This document shows, in pieces, positions 1-9,117 of a stretch of DNA of 64,000 nt. Source of the DNA: Corynebacterium kroppenstedtii (GTDB taxonomy: Bacteria; Actinomycetota; Actinomycetes; Mycobacteriales; Mycobacteriaceae); NCBI RefSeq assembly GCF_016894245.1, contig NZ_CP069792.1, forward strand, positions 2,232,001-2,296,000, read 5' to 3'. Within the stretch, counting starts at the first letter, position 1. Every line of letters starts with the position of its first letter. Below the pieces are notes generated by a model that worked only from the letters and a program-made list of their open reading frames with translations, had not been told where the DNA came from and did no database searches. The position numbers and the translations under genes were made by a program.

Positions 1-84
1 GGGAAATAAGAGGCGGACACACGCGCGTACTAAAATTTATCTCATTTTCCCTGCACTGGCAAACTTTCCGCTGGTGGGATACTG

Positions 85-2859
85 CTAATGGCCCGCTTCA
101 TTCCAATCGGAGCCAGCTGCCATTCCAACCTCGAGCGGGACGGCAAGTTCAATAGCCTCATCCATCTCTCTCTGAATAATGCCTCTCACCTGCTCAAGCT
201 CTCCTTTCGCGACCTCGACGTCGAGCTCATCGTGAACCTGAAGTAGCACTCTCGACGCCAACTTCTCCTGCTTCAACGCGGCATCAACGCGGATCATCGC
301 GACCTTGATAATGTCTGCTGCTGTGCCCTGAATCGGAGCGTTTAGGGCTGCGCGTTCGGCATTCTCTCTGGCCTGCCGATTCATGCTAGTGAGGTCTGGG
401 AGATAGCGCCTTCTCCCCAGCATTGTCGAGGTATAGCCATCTTTTCGTGCGCGATCAACAACTTCATTCAGGTATCGCCTCACGCCCCCAAACCGTTCAA
501 AGTACTTAACCATAATTTTTTTAGCCTCTCTTACAGAAATATCCAGCTGCTGCGAGAGGCCATATTCCGAGAGTCCATAAACAAGGCCGTAGCTTAACGC
601 TTTTACTCGACGCCGTAGCTCAGGGGTTACCTCGTTGACCGGCACATCAAAAACCTGCGAACCGACGAAATTGTGTAGATCTTCACCACTGCGATAAGCC
701 TCAATAAGGCCTCGATCCTGCGAGAGATGTGCCATAACACGCATTTCGATCTGCGAATAGTCTGCAGTTAATAAAGCTTCATACCCTTCACCTGGGACAA
801 AAGCCGCACGTATTTGACGCCCTTCCTCCGTGCGGACCGGAATATTCTGAAGGTTAGGGTCAGTCGAAGACAAGCGCCCCGTGGCAGTAGCAGTTTGGTT
901 GAAAGTCGTGTGAACACGCTCATCCGACGCAATCGCTTTAATTAACCCATCGAGAGTGCTAACCCTTTTCTGATATTCCCGATGCGCCAGAAGATGGTCG
1001 AGGAACGGGTGCGGGTGCTTCTCAGCTAGTTGTTCGATGGCTTTCGCTGCTGTCGAATAACCCGTCTTTGTTTTCTTCGTCTTAGGCAGTTCCAATTTAC
1101 CGAAGAGAACCTCTTGTAATTGTTTCGGACTTCCTAGATTTAATTTAGGCATGTCGACAAGAGCACGGGCTTCCTCAACTTCTTTAGCCAATTTTTCGGC
1201 TGTCGAATCCCTCAACGCTGTCATGCGCTCTCTGTTGACCTTAATTCCAGCATGCTCCATGCCGAACAAGATAGGGACGAGTCGGATCTCAAGGTTTTCG
1301 TAAATCGAGTACAAGCCAGCATCATCGAGCTTCTTTGCCAGTTCCACGGCAAGCTCTAGAGGGGCTTCCGCATTATCGGCCAACTTAGCCCACTCAGGCC
1401 ACGAAATCCCGGTAACTGATCGGTCGTCCTCACCCTCTGACAGTTCCTCCACTTCTAACGACATTTGCCGTCCGGAACGGTGTTCTTCCTCCCATGACAC
1501 GACGTCGTTGTCATAGAGGTCTCGTCCAAGATGGCGTCGCACAACACTCTGAAGATCGAAGCTCGCTAAGTCAGGACGAATTAAGTACGAGGCGAGCCTC
1601 GTGTCATGTTCAATGTTCGAAGCGGTAAACCCTTCGCTACTTAACATGTGAAGAAGACCCTTGCCATCGTGTACCACGATTGGACGGTCGGGATCCTGAA
1701 GCCATTCCTTCAGTGCGTCGCGGTCATCATCCGTTATCCGACTCATGTTGACGATCGCCGTTTGTTTCCCCTGTGTGATAGCTAGGGCCTTCATGTCTGG
1801 CGAAGATGGGAGCTTGCTTCCCCACGCTGCGACCCCTGCGGGTTGGTGATCGGTACCTTTCTCCAACCACTGACGGATCTCCCCTTTTTGCAGACCTACA
1901 CGTTCATAGGACATTCGCTCATGGCGGTTGTCACCCTCCGCTGATCCACCTTGTGTCGGAATGACGGAAAACACCCTCTCCCGGAGGTTGGTGCCGAACT
2001 GAAGACCATCGAAGAAGTCGTTCACGTCATTCCTCGCCGGCGGCCGAATTACGCAGTCCTCGGGACTGCAATTGATGGGGAGGTCACGGACCATCTCGGT
2101 AAGCTCGCGGGCTTGGATTACAGTGTCAATGTCCCGCCGAAGTGCATCTCCGACTTTTCCACCAATGTCGTCAATATTGTCAATTAAGTTATTAAGCGAT
2201 CCGTATTTATTTATCCATTTTTGGGCTGTCTTAGGCCCTACCCCTGGAACTCCTGGCATATTGTCAGAGGTATCGCCCCGTAAGGCTGCAAGGTCCGGAT
2301 ATTGTGTCGGAGTTACACCGTACTTTTCTTCAACAGCTTCGGGAGTAAACCGAGCGAGATTGCTGACGCCGCGGAGCGTGTAGAGCACCGTGACATCATC
2401 GGTAACGAGTTGCAGTGAATCCCGGTCACCGGTGCAGATATAGGTATCAAAACCCTGCTTGTGTCCCTGTGTAGCAAGCGTCGCAATGACGTCATCGGCT
2501 TCGTATCGCTTGTAATCGACCGTAGTGATCCCAAACGTTTGTAATGACTGACGAATAAGCTCGATTTGCCCCTTAAACTCGGGCGGTGTTTCCGGACGTT
2601 GGGCTTTATAGTCGGCGAATTTTTCAGATCGAAAAGTGGGACCAGCCAGGTCAAAAGCTGCAGCGATATGACTAGGCTTTTCTTGTTCAAGAAGGGTCAC
2701 CAGCATGGATATAAAACCATATACAGCGTTCGTGTGCTGACCTGACGAATCAGTAAATTTGTCGGCCGGTAACGCGTAAAAGGCACGGAAAGCCAGAGAG
2801 TGACCGTCGAGAAGAAGCAACTTCTTCTTCGTATCCTCAACCTCGTTGGCAGACACCAT
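85..2859 (-). CDS. polA: DNA polymerase I
   Basis: Fills gaps and removes RNA primers during replication and repair in the cytoplasm. The 924-residue product has the usual family length. The N-terminal 5'-3' exonuclease domain spans about residues 13-300 (LDGHSLAFRAFYALP, YEADDVIATLA). The middle domain lacks the acidic DxE motif of a working 3'-5' proofreading site (the equivalent reads ALAITQGKQ), as in other actinobacterial Pol I. The C-terminal polymerase domain shows motif A (TADYSQIEMRV, about 698), motif B (RRRVKALSYGLVYG, about 750) and motif C (QVHDELDVEV, about 876). The ATG start follows a good AAGGAG-type ribosome site. It is transcribed alone, away from the window's left edge; the 84 bases beyond its stop show no feature I can name. 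Confidence 0.97.
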   Translation of the reverse strand: MVSANEVEDTKKKLLLLDGHSLAFRAFYALPADKFTDSSGQHTNAVYGFISMLVTLLEQEKPSHIAAAFDLAGPTFRSEKFADYKAQRPETPPEFKGQIELIRQSLQTFGITTVDYKRYEADDVIATLATQGHKQGFDTYICTGDRDSLQLVTDDVTVLYTLRGVSNLARFTPEAVEEKYGVTPTQYPDLAALRGDTSDNMPGVPGVGPKTAQKWINKYGSLNNLIDNIDDIGGKVGDALRRDIDTVIQARELTEMVRDLPINCSPEDCVIRPPARNDVNDFFDGLQFGTNLRERVFSVIPTQGGSAEGDNRHERMSYERVGLQKGEIRQWLEKGTDHQPAGVAAWGSKLPSSPDMKALAITQGKQTAIVNMSRITDDDRDALKEWLQDPDRPIVVHDGKGLLHMLSSEGFTASNIEHDTRLASYLIRPDLASFDLQSVVRRHLGRDLYDNDVVSWEEEHRSGRQMSLEVEELSEGEDDRSVTGISWPEWAKLADNAEAPLELAVELAKKLDDAGLYSIYENLEIRLVPILFGMEHAGIKVNRERMTALRDSTAEKLAKEVEEARALVDMPKLNLGSPKQLQEVLFGKLELPKTKKTKTGYSTAAKAIEQLAEKHPHPFLDHLLAHREYQKRVSTLDGLIKAIASDERVHTTFNQTATATGRLSSTDPNLQNIPVRTEEGRQIRAAFVPGEGYEALLTADYSQIEMRVMAHLSQDRGLIEAYRSGEDLHNFVGSQVFDVPVNEVTPELRRRVKALSYGLVYGLSEYGLSQQLDISVREAKKIMVKYFERFGGVRRYLNEVVDRARKDGYTSTMLGRRRYLPDLTSMNRQARENAERAALNAPIQGTAADIIKVAMIRVDAALKQEKLASRVLLQVHDELDVEVAKGELEQVRGIIQREMDEAIELAVPLEVGMAAGSDWNEAGH

Positions 2860-2968
2860 GGACTAAGACTCCTTCACTCTTATTTTCTCTGGCTGGTCGG
2901 TGGTTATTCTTCTTAAAATACGACGTGAAACGCGGCGGTTTTACATGCGACGACGTACGCGTAGATCC

Positions 2969-4075
2969 TTACCGCGCAGTCCCCTGTGCGATCGGCCGAT
3001 CGGTTGCCGAGTACTGAGACCACGATCCGGGATATAACCGAGCCTGAATCCCCGCATGAGCCAACGCCACAATCTCATGAGTGGCGGTGACTCCGGATCC
3101 GCAGTACACAATGGGCGACTCCGCCAACGATTGACCCTCCCACTTGTCGATACCAGCATCATAAAGACGAGACACCACGTGGCCTGGGTCAAGGAAATAT
3201 CCTTTATCGTCAACAAGGTCACCGTGAAAAAGGTTGACAGCCCCGGGAATATGCCCTGCGCGACTATCCATCGGTTCATTATCCCCTCGGTAGCGTTCAG
3301 GCGCGCGGGCATCAATAACGACTCCCTCCCTCGCGGACGCTGCCGCCTCATCAATGGAAACAATCCATTCGGCATTGAAAGACTCTGCGGTAAAAGCCCC
3401 CGCTTCCTCAGGCTCAGTCACATCATCACCATAATCAAGGACGTGTTCAGGCAATTGTCCGCTCCTCTGCTCGGTCTCGCCGATCTTAACCGCCTGTTCA
3501 CCGTACTCGGTCCATGCATTGAGACCTCCGTCCAAGACAGCGGCTCGGTGTCCACTGGCCCGTAGGAGCCAGACTAATCTCGACGCAGATGCTCCGCCTG
3601 AATCATCGTATGCGACAACGACGGTATCGTCGGCAATTCCACTGACTTCCATAGCCGCAGCAAAACTCTCCTCCAAAGGCAGTGGGTGTCTTCCTTCTTC
3701 TTCCGAAGCTGGTCCGGCGAGCATGCTATCTAAGTCAATGAATACTGAATGTGGAATATGCCCTTTTCTATACGCGTCATATCCTGAACGCCCATCGAGG
3801 TACCACCTCACATCAGCAACAACCACGGGACTTGAGGCCAAGGGTTGTGATCGGTGTAAATCTTTCGCCTCATCCTCATCGCAAAGGTATTGCTCGAGAC
3901 GACGGCGTTCTGCTCCGGAGAGGTCTTCTGAATTAGCCAAAGCGCGCTCGATCCACTCTGATTTCCGACGAGTGGCCTCTCGACGGGCCTTCCGCTGATT
4001 CTCGTGGGCCGCGGAGTCGTGCTGAAGCTTGTGCAGTTCCTGAACGGAAACGACCCAAGGCAACTCATTGTTCAT
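2969..4075 (-). CDS. sseA: Two-domain rhodanese (thiosulfate/3-mercaptopyruvate sulfurtransferase)
   Basis: Transfers sulfane sulfur from thiosulfate or mercaptopyruvate to an acceptor. Two rhodanese modules are visible: the first contains ADVRWYLDGRSGYDAYRKGH (about residues 87-106), the second ends in the active-site loop CGSGVTA with the catalytic Cys near residue 325. I chose the ATG at 4075 because MNNELPWVVSVQEL is where the family domain begins; a GTG at 4162 would add 29 unconserved residues. An odd feature is a highly charged insert, about residues 20-80, rich in Arg, Lys and Glu, that splits the first strand from the VADVRWYLDG strand. The 286 bases upstream, up to the tRNA, hold no other gene that I can support. 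The exact donor substrate cannot be told from sequence. Confidence 0.85.
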   Translation of the reverse strand: MNNELPWVVSVQELHKLQHDSAAHENQRKARREATRRKSEWIERALANSEDLSGAERRRLEQYLCDEDEAKDLHRSQPLASSPVVVADVRWYLDGRSGYDAYRKGHIPHSVFIDLDSMLAGPASEEEGRHPLPLEESFAAAMEVSGIADDTVVVAYDDSGGASASRLVWLLRASGHRAAVLDGGLNAWTEYGEQAVKIGETEQRSGQLPEHVLDYGDDVTEPEEAGAFTAESFNAEWIVSIDEAAASAREGVVIDARAPERYRGDNEPMDSRAGHIPGAVNLFHGDLVDDKGYFLDPGHVVSRLYDAGIDKWEGQSLAESPIVYCGSGVTATHEIVALAHAGIQARLYPGSWSQYSATDRPIAQGTAR

Positions 4076-4361
4076 GGTCCCATCGTACGAAATGGAACTG
4101 AATTGTGCGCTACTGATCCAACGCGGGGCTGAGGCTACGGCAGCTACTATTCGGGGCACCACAGCAGTGAACAGAACTCCCAGATTCTCTGATGAAGAAT
4201 TCGCTTGTTAGCAGTAGCTAGAATTGCCGGATCTTCCTGTGGCTCTATTTTGGCTCTGGACGATCTCAGAAAACTATAAACTCGAAGGCGAAGATCGTGC
4301 GGCCACAGCCATCTCAACCAATTTTTCAATATAAAACCGCTGATCAAACGGCTAAAAAGAC

Positions 4362-4438
4362 TGGTGCCCCGGGTGAGACTCGAACTCACACTGGACGGGT
4401 TTTGAATCCGTTGCCTCTGCCAATTGGGCTACCGGGGC
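4362..4438 (-). tRNA. tRNA-Leu (anticodon CAA), CCA encoded
   Basis: Read on the minus strand it folds as a full cloverleaf: 7-bp acceptor stem GCCCCGG/CCGGGGC, discriminator A and encoded CCA. The D stem pairs GCC with GGC, the anticodon loop is UUCAAAA (anticodon CAA, decoding UUG), and the T arm is GUGAG-UUCGAGU-CUCAC. The variable loop is only 5 nt (CCAGU), whereas bacterial tRNA-Leu normally has a long variable arm. The pair 31-39 is an A-C mismatch. Leucine identity is inferred from the anticodon and the three-pair D stem only. Confidence 0.88.
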
Positions 4439-4648
4439 TAAAGTCCGGCGGATGCGATTGCTACCGTCTCCGACGAACACGAGGAAGAAGTATACGGGAC
4501 CCTACTTCAACAAAGAAATCGGCCGGTCAGAATGGGAATTTTAATCCTCTCAATCGACACCCACCCTGCTGTGAACTGAGTCCCAGAGTGGGTGCCGGCC
4601 TGAGAGATCAAAGGGTCATGCCCCCTCTGGTTTTACTCCTAAGCAGAG

Positions 4649-5533
4649 CTAGACCTGAGCGGAGATGGCATCAGCCATACGCTGCTGTCCAGCAGCTGTT
4701 GGATGTATTGGCAGGGTGTTATCGGTAAATCCGAGCAGAGAGTTGCTTGACTGAGTACCAATGCTGCCATCGCACCAACCCTTTTCCTCATTGGGAGGTG
4801 CAACATACTTCACACCTGTTTGCTGAGCAGCTTCTTGCATGACGTTATTCACCTCGTCGATGGTCTCTGCGATGTAAGCACGCTCATCGCGGGTGAGAAC
4901 ACCATCGTTGGGGCACCACGTGTCTGGTTTCGCAGCGTTCATGTATCCCGCTACAACTACTTCTGCATTCGGGGCGCGGTGCTTGATGTCGTTGATAATG
5001 GCAACTTCACGCTGCAACAGAGTACGACCGTCAAGGCCAGGACCATAAATCGACTGTTTCATAGTGGCCTGGGTGCTAGTTCGACAATCCACTCCTACCC
5101 CGGTAACGGCTCGTGAGAAGCATGCTGGGAAGGCAAATGCCGTACCGGCGTCGTTACCCCCAAGGGTAAGAGTCACTAACTTAGTATCGGACGTCACATG
5201 CGCACGCTGACCTGTCAGCGCTGAAAACGGCAAAGCATGATTTTGAGGTAGCCCATAATTAAAAGTAAATGCCCAGGCGCATGTTGCGTCATCCAATTGG
5301 AGCCCACGCTGCTGGGCCAATTTGTGAGCGTAATTATCAGTAGACGCCACACAACCCGGACTCTTGAGCTGCGGAGTAGTCAATGACCCTACCGACGCAT
5401 ACGAATCCCCCAAAGCCACGTACTTATCCCCCTGTTCAAGGGCATTAGCTGTTGGTGTCGATGCTACCGCTCCCATCACTGCTGTACACACAGCCATAGT
5501 AAGAGAGCCAATAATCCTCTTCGGAGACTTCAT
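4649..5533 (-). CDS. Secreted SGNH/GDSL-family lipase or esterase
   Basis: An exported serine hydrolase, probably acting on lipid or acyl esters outside the cell. The 294-residue product begins with a Sec signal peptide (KSPKRI, hydrophobic core, cleavage near TANA-LEQG). SGNH block I is ALGDSYASVG with the nucleophile Ser near residue 45. Block III is LTLGGNDAG, and block V is PIHPTAAGQQ with the catalytic His. Several cysteines (CVAS, CAWAF, CFSR, CRTS, CPN, CDG) could form the three disulfides typical of secreted actinobacterial members. The start is supported by a GAAAG site. An imperfect inverted repeat with 7-bp CACCCAC/GTGGGTG arms lies beyond the stop (about 4559-4595) but has no T-run. 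The substrate is unknown. Confidence 0.85.
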   Translation of the reverse strand: MKSPKRIIGSLTMAVCTAVMGAVASTPTANALEQGDKYVALGDSYASVGSLTTPQLKSPGCVASTDNYAHKLAQQRGLQLDDATCAWAFTFNYGLPQNHALPFSALTGQRAHVTSDTKLVTLTLGGNDAGTAFAFPACFSRAVTGVGVDCRTSTQATMKQSIYGPGLDGRTLLQREVAIINDIKHRAPNAEVVVAGYMNAAKPDTWCPNDGVLTRDERAYIAETIDEVNNVMQEAAQQTGVKYVAPPNEEKGWCDGSIGTQSSNSLLGFTDNTLPIHPTAAGQQRMADAISAQV

Positions 5534-5793
5534 TTTACTTCTTTCAGGGGTTCCAAGGGACGGCTAATTTCGAAATAGTACCACTACAGAAAAGAAATCA
5601 CAGAACATCTGGCACGATAGTTATTAAAAATGACAAAGATCAACAGCTTTACAACCTGCGCTACCACAACCGTCACCGTTCGCGCACCATCTCCCCTCCG
5701 ATTAGGACAATCCACCCCCGCTATCTGCGTTGCCTCTAGTGCCATGTCGTCATAGCTTGCCATGGCGTCGTCGTCCGCCATGGCTCCATGTGT

Positions 5794-7116
5794 TTAGTCA
5801 GCCGAATGATCTGGGCGACGCGCGAAATCGATGTACCTGTGCCGTGCCCACGAATCGTCGGCAGCGAGCCGCGCAATAACCAAACCCGCAGCAATCGCAA
5901 AGACCTGTAACGATGCAGTCACCGTGTGGGTGAGCGCGTCGTTAATATTCCCGTAATTAAGGTAATAAATTCCACGGAACATTTCTGTCCCCGGAATCAT
6001 AATAACAACTGCGGGGATCGTCACTGTTATACGTGGAATGTACGAACGATCGCGAATTAAATTAGCTATTAAACCAACACATAGTCCCCCAATTAATCCC
6101 GCAACCTGCGTTGGAATCCCTACGAATAGACAAATGAATTTCACGACGTTCGCAATAGCACCTACGACAGCCGCAATGGCAATCATTCGTCGTGATGAAT
6201 TAAAAAGCATGGCGAAGCCTGCGACACCACAAATGCTTGCTATTCCGGCGACTATGAGCCATGACCACTCAGTCGACCCACTTTGAGCTGGCACCGATGG
6301 CTCAAGACCGGTGCATGCAGAGACAATCCACGCCGCCATCGTTGCTGAAACAATGATCTCGAACGCATAAACAAAACGCTCCAGCCCCGCGGCGATATCT
6401 AACCTAGCCAGGTCAACCAATGCGGTAAATAGCGGAAAGCCTGGAATCAAGAACAACATAGCAGCCACGTAGCCCTGACCAAGCGTCTGTTCTGACCGTC
6501 CCCAGGGAGTCACGAAGAAGAGCTGACTCAAACCGAAATAAACCAGGCACGCCACTATCCCGGAAACCGCTGTTGTCCCTAATTGATTGAAATGCTTACG
6601 AGCAAAATACATCCTTACGGTTTGACCACATAAGGCGCTAAAAGCAACTGCTACGGCTGAATCGAAACTAAACCGATTCAAAATCGCGAATGCCGAACAT
6701 GCAACCGCTGCAGCACAGGCCAGCGCGACTCGGCCCCACCTGGCTCGTCGATTATTTTCTATCCTGTCGAGTCTTTCGTGAACCCACTCTGCCGTAATCT
6801 CCGAGGGAAGGTGGTGAGTTAGATCTTCAACAGCTTCAATCAGGGAAGAATCGACGCCATACTTATCGAGTGTGCTGATCTCCGTTCGAAAGTTATTTCC
6901 TCGTCGTCCGGTAAAACGGATACTCGACATCGTGATCGACGCATCAAACCGATCGAAGCCCAAAGAACGGGCCGTGCGTTTCATCGCCCTAATAACTCGA
7001 TAGACGTCGGTTCCAGCAGAGAGCAAGATCTCACCCACACGTAAAACAGCATCCGCATCAATCCCCATGTGGGGGTCACGCTCGTGGGGCATAAGCTGCT
7101 GACCATCAGTATCCAC
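5794..7116 (-). CDS. thrE: ThrE-family threonine/serine exporter
   Basis: Membrane protein of the ThrE/YjjP family, which exports threonine and serine. The 440-residue product contains both family modules in one chain. A cytoplasmic N-terminal segment (about 1-130) carries the family core LRVGEILLSAGTDVYRVIRA and FDASITMSSIRFTGR. It is followed by about ten hydrophobic segments, the C-terminal half corresponding to the module that is a separate small protein in enterobacteria. Its start faces the DUF4921 gene, so the roughly 200 bases between them should hold two divergent promoters. About 260 bases separate its stop from the SGNH hydrolase start; I saw only a weak 65-codon frame there. The substrate is inferred from family membership. 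Confidence 0.85.
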   Translation of the reverse strand: MDTDGQQLMPHERDPHMGIDADAVLRVGEILLSAGTDVYRVIRAMKRTARSLGFDRFDASITMSSIRFTGRRGNNFRTEISTLDKYGVDSSLIEAVEDLTHHLPSEITAEWVHERLDRIENNRRARWGRVALACAAAVACSAFAILNRFSFDSAVAVAFSALCGQTVRMYFARKHFNQLGTTAVSGIVACLVYFGLSQLFFVTPWGRSEQTLGQGYVAAMLFLIPGFPLFTALVDLARLDIAAGLERFVYAFEIIVSATMAAWIVSACTGLEPSVPAQSGSTEWSWLIVAGIASICGVAGFAMLFNSSRRMIAIAAVVGAIANVVKFICLFVGIPTQVAGLIGGLCVGLIANLIRDRSYIPRITVTIPAVVIMIPGTEMFRGIYYLNYGNINDALTHTVTASLQVFAIAAGLVIARLAADDSWARHRYIDFARRPDHSAD

Positions 7117-7320
7117 TATCCATCGCCCTTTGTGTCTTGTGCCGTTTTCTTATCTTCTTCTTATTTCCGGCGAAACAAGAAATGACCAACACTGGCCAAC
7201 AATGTTTTAGCAACCGTGCTCATTAAACACCGACGCACCCGTGAGTGCCGAAATCGCTTCGCCACGTTGCCGGGGAACCAAGGTCGCGATCGTGCTCTCC
7301 ACCCGCTAAGGTTTTCGCTC

Positions 7321-8658
7321 GTGAGTACTCCTGTCGCCCTGCCTCTCGCACCTCTAACAACACTTGCCGATGGAACCATCAAGCAGGTCAACCCATTTAC
7401 AGGAACCGAAGTGTGGACGGTACCTGGGCGCGGGAACCGACCAATCGCGCACCCGACCCCAGAAGAGCACCCAGTCACTGCGTACGACCGCGACCACGCG
7501 TGTGCTTTTTGTTCCGCCCGATACAGAGAAACTCCTCCGGAGAAAGCGCGAGTTGTCGTCAACGACAACAAGTGGGCAACCCTCTACCGGTTAAAAGAGA
7601 GGCAACTGGATGACACAGTCGCCGAATTCAGGCGTGTTCCCAATCTTTTCGAGATTCTCGGATATGAATACTGGCGGGCGAACCACGGATTCGCGATGGA
7701 TCCAGAAACCTCAACCCACATGAACGATTACCTCAGCGCACCTGCCGGAAGGCAACATGTGCTAAACATTATCGCGACTCGCCTCCGCTCTGCCGGAACA
7801 CCTGAATCGGAAATTAAGGACACACCGGAAACCGAGCTTCTCAAGCGTGCACCTGCCTACTTTGCCGGTGGACACGACGTCATCGTGGCTCGTCGACACT
7901 ACACGGACGACGCCACAACGAGCCGACAACTCGCTTCCAGTGGCACGTTAACGCCTGAAGAGCACTACCAATTCATCAACTTCACCGCCGACGCAATGCG
8001 TGATCTCTATACACGCAACCGCTACGCACGATATGTAGCCGTATTCCAAAACTGGCTGAAGCCGGCCGGAGCAAGTTTTGACCACTTACACAAGCAACTC
8101 GTCGCTATCGACGAGCGAGGAGCACAGGCCGAACTCGAGATCGCGCGGCTACGCTCCAACCCCAATATGTACAACGAATGGGCCGTTGATTATGCCGGCT
8201 ATCACAACTTGGTCATTGCCGAGAACACCCACGCCATCGCGTTCGCTGGGTTTGGGCACCGCTACCCGACTATCGAGATTTACTCTCGATCAGCCACCTG
8301 TGAACCGTGGAAGCTCAGCGAAGAAGAGATGCGGGACATGAGCGACCTCATTCACGCGTGCCACGCGGCGACAGGCTCAGATGTTCCGTGTAATGAGGAA
8401 TGGCACCACAAACCAATTGACCTCGATATCCCTATGCCGTGGCGAGTAATGATCAAATGGCGAGCATCAAATCTCGCCGGTTTCGAGGGATCGACCAAGG
8501 TATATCTGAACACCATTTCGCCGGAAAATATCCAGCAGCGCATGTCAACAAGGCTCAGCCAATTACGCGAGGAAGGTCGACTGGCTGATTCAGTTCGTAT
8601 CGCTGGGGAATTGACGTATCGTCGTAATTCACTGAAATACAATCCAGCTCTTCGATAA
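7321..8658 (+). CDS. DUF4921 family protein, galactose-1-phosphate uridylyltransferase-like (HIT fold)
   Basis: Resembles GalT-type nucleotidyltransferases and matches the actinobacterial family I know as DUF4921. Features seen: LADGTIKQVNPFTGTEVWTVPGR near the start, a zinc-type CAFCSARY pair, and the HIT-like motif ASFDHLHKQLVAID, which fits the nucleophilic-histidine region. Near the C-terminus are EEWHHKPIDLDIP and STKVYLNTISPENI. I chose the GTG at 7321, since the family pattern begins just after it; a longer frame from 7216 adds 35 unconserved residues. Substrate unknown: no galactose genes are nearby, so a true Leloir-pathway role is not supported. It lies immediately upstream of the urease operon, 135 bases away, but the family is not known to serve urease. 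Confidence 0.75.
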   Translation: MSTPVALPLAPLTTLADGTIKQVNPFTGTEVWTVPGRGNRPIAHPTPEEHPVTAYDRDHACAFCSARYRETPPEKARVVVNDNKWATLYRLKERQLDDTVAEFRRVPNLFEILGYEYWRANHGFAMDPETSTHMNDYLSAPAGRQHVLNIIATRLRSAGTPESEIKDTPETELLKRAPAYFAGGHDVIVARRHYTDDATTSRQLASSGTLTPEEHYQFINFTADAMRDLYTRNRYARYVAVFQNWLKPAGASFDHLHKQLVAIDERGAQAELEIARLRSNPNMYNEWAVDYAGYHNLVIAENTHAIAFAGFGHRYPTIEIYSRSATCEPWKLSEEEMRDMSDLIHACHAATGSDVPCNEEWHHKPIDLDIPMPWRVMIKWRASNLAGFEGSTKVYLNTISPENIQQRMSTRLSQLREEGRLADSVRIAGELTYRRNSLKYNPALR

Positions 8659-8678
8659 AGATTTACATACTCGCAACA

Positions 8679-8684
8679 TACAAT
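8679..8684 (+). promoter_or_regulatory. Candidate -10 box of the urease operon
   Basis: TACAAT, five of six matches to the consensus, about 110 bases before ureA. No convincing -35 hexamer sits 16-18 bases upstream, so this is tentative. It would place the inverted repeat at 8702-8732 in the transcribed leader. Confidence 0.3.
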
Positions 8685-8701
8685 CAACGATTCATTCTTC
8701 A

Positions 8702-8732
8702 CATGATGGCAGAGTGAGGGGCGACCATCATG
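8702..8732 (+). promoter_or_regulatory. Inverted repeat upstream of ureA (operator or leader hairpin)
   Basis: Perfect 8-base arms CATGATGG and CCATCATG separated by 15 bases. The arm spacing resembles the widely spaced half-sites of the nickel sensor NikR, but the half-site sequence is not the enterobacterial one, so the regulator is unknown. It could also fold as an RNA hairpin. Confidence 0.45.
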
Positions 8733-8743
8733 CCAGGCCAGGG

Positions 8744-8777
8744 TTGTGCACACCACACCCAGAGATTTGTTGTGCAC
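8744..8777 (+). repeat. Direct repeat TTGTGCAC before ureA
   Basis: TTGTGCAC occurs at 8744-8751 and again at 8770-8777, a 26-base period. Each copy holds the palindrome GTGCAC. The second copy ends just before the ureA ribosome site (AAGGAG), so a protein bound here could block expression. The regulator is unknown. Confidence 0.4.
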
Positions 8778-8793
8778 GTAAGGAGCCATACCA

Positions 8794-9099
8794 ATGAATC
8801 TCTCTCCTCGTGAGACAGATAAATTATTAGTATTTCTTGCAGCTCAAGTGGCTCAACGTCGACGGGAACGGGGTGTCAAACTCAACCACCCTGAAGCGAT
8901 TGCTTTAATTTCTGACGCCGTCATAGAAGCAGCACGCGATGGGAAGAGCGTAGCCGAAGCAATGCACATCGGGACGACGGTCCTCACTGCCGACGACGTA
9001 CTGGACGAAGTCCCAAACATGGTCTCGCTAGTCCAGGTAGAAGCCACTTTTCCGGATGGAACAAAACTCGTCTCCGTCCACGACCCCATCCGACACTAA
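8794..9099 (+). CDS. ureA: Urease gamma subunit
   Basis: Smallest subunit of urease, which splits urea into ammonia and carbamate in the cytoplasm. The 101-residue product is the standard length for a separate gamma subunit (about 100). Typical motifs are [48 protein letters not shown], and the C-terminal [21 protein letters not shown] strong AAGGAG site precedes the ATG. It is the first gene of a six-gene plus-strand operon; the next gene starts 18 bases after its stop. It is not fused to beta, unlike Helicobacter, even though beta and alpha are fused here. Confidence 0.97.
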   Translation: MNLSPRETDKLLVFLAAQVAQRRRERGVKLNHPEAIALISDAVIEAARDGKSVAEAMHIGTTVLTADDVLDEVPNMVSLVQVEATFPDGTKLVSVHDPIRH

Positions 9100-9117
9100 A
9101 CGCGCCGGGAACTACTG

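Noticed and set aside
4362..4381. tRNA-Leu 3' end as an integration (att) site for the accessory block
   Set aside because: I found no second copy of the tRNA 3' end near the far border and no integrase gene in the window.
5584..5781. 65-codon frame on the minus strand between thrE and the SGNH hydrolase
   Set aside because: No ribosome site, atypical composition with a run of Asp/Met at the start, and no recognisable family; probably chance.
7321..8658. Annotation as galT of the Leloir pathway
   Set aside because: Similarity is to the DUF4921 branch, and no galactokinase or epimerase gene is nearby, so a specific galactose role is not supported.
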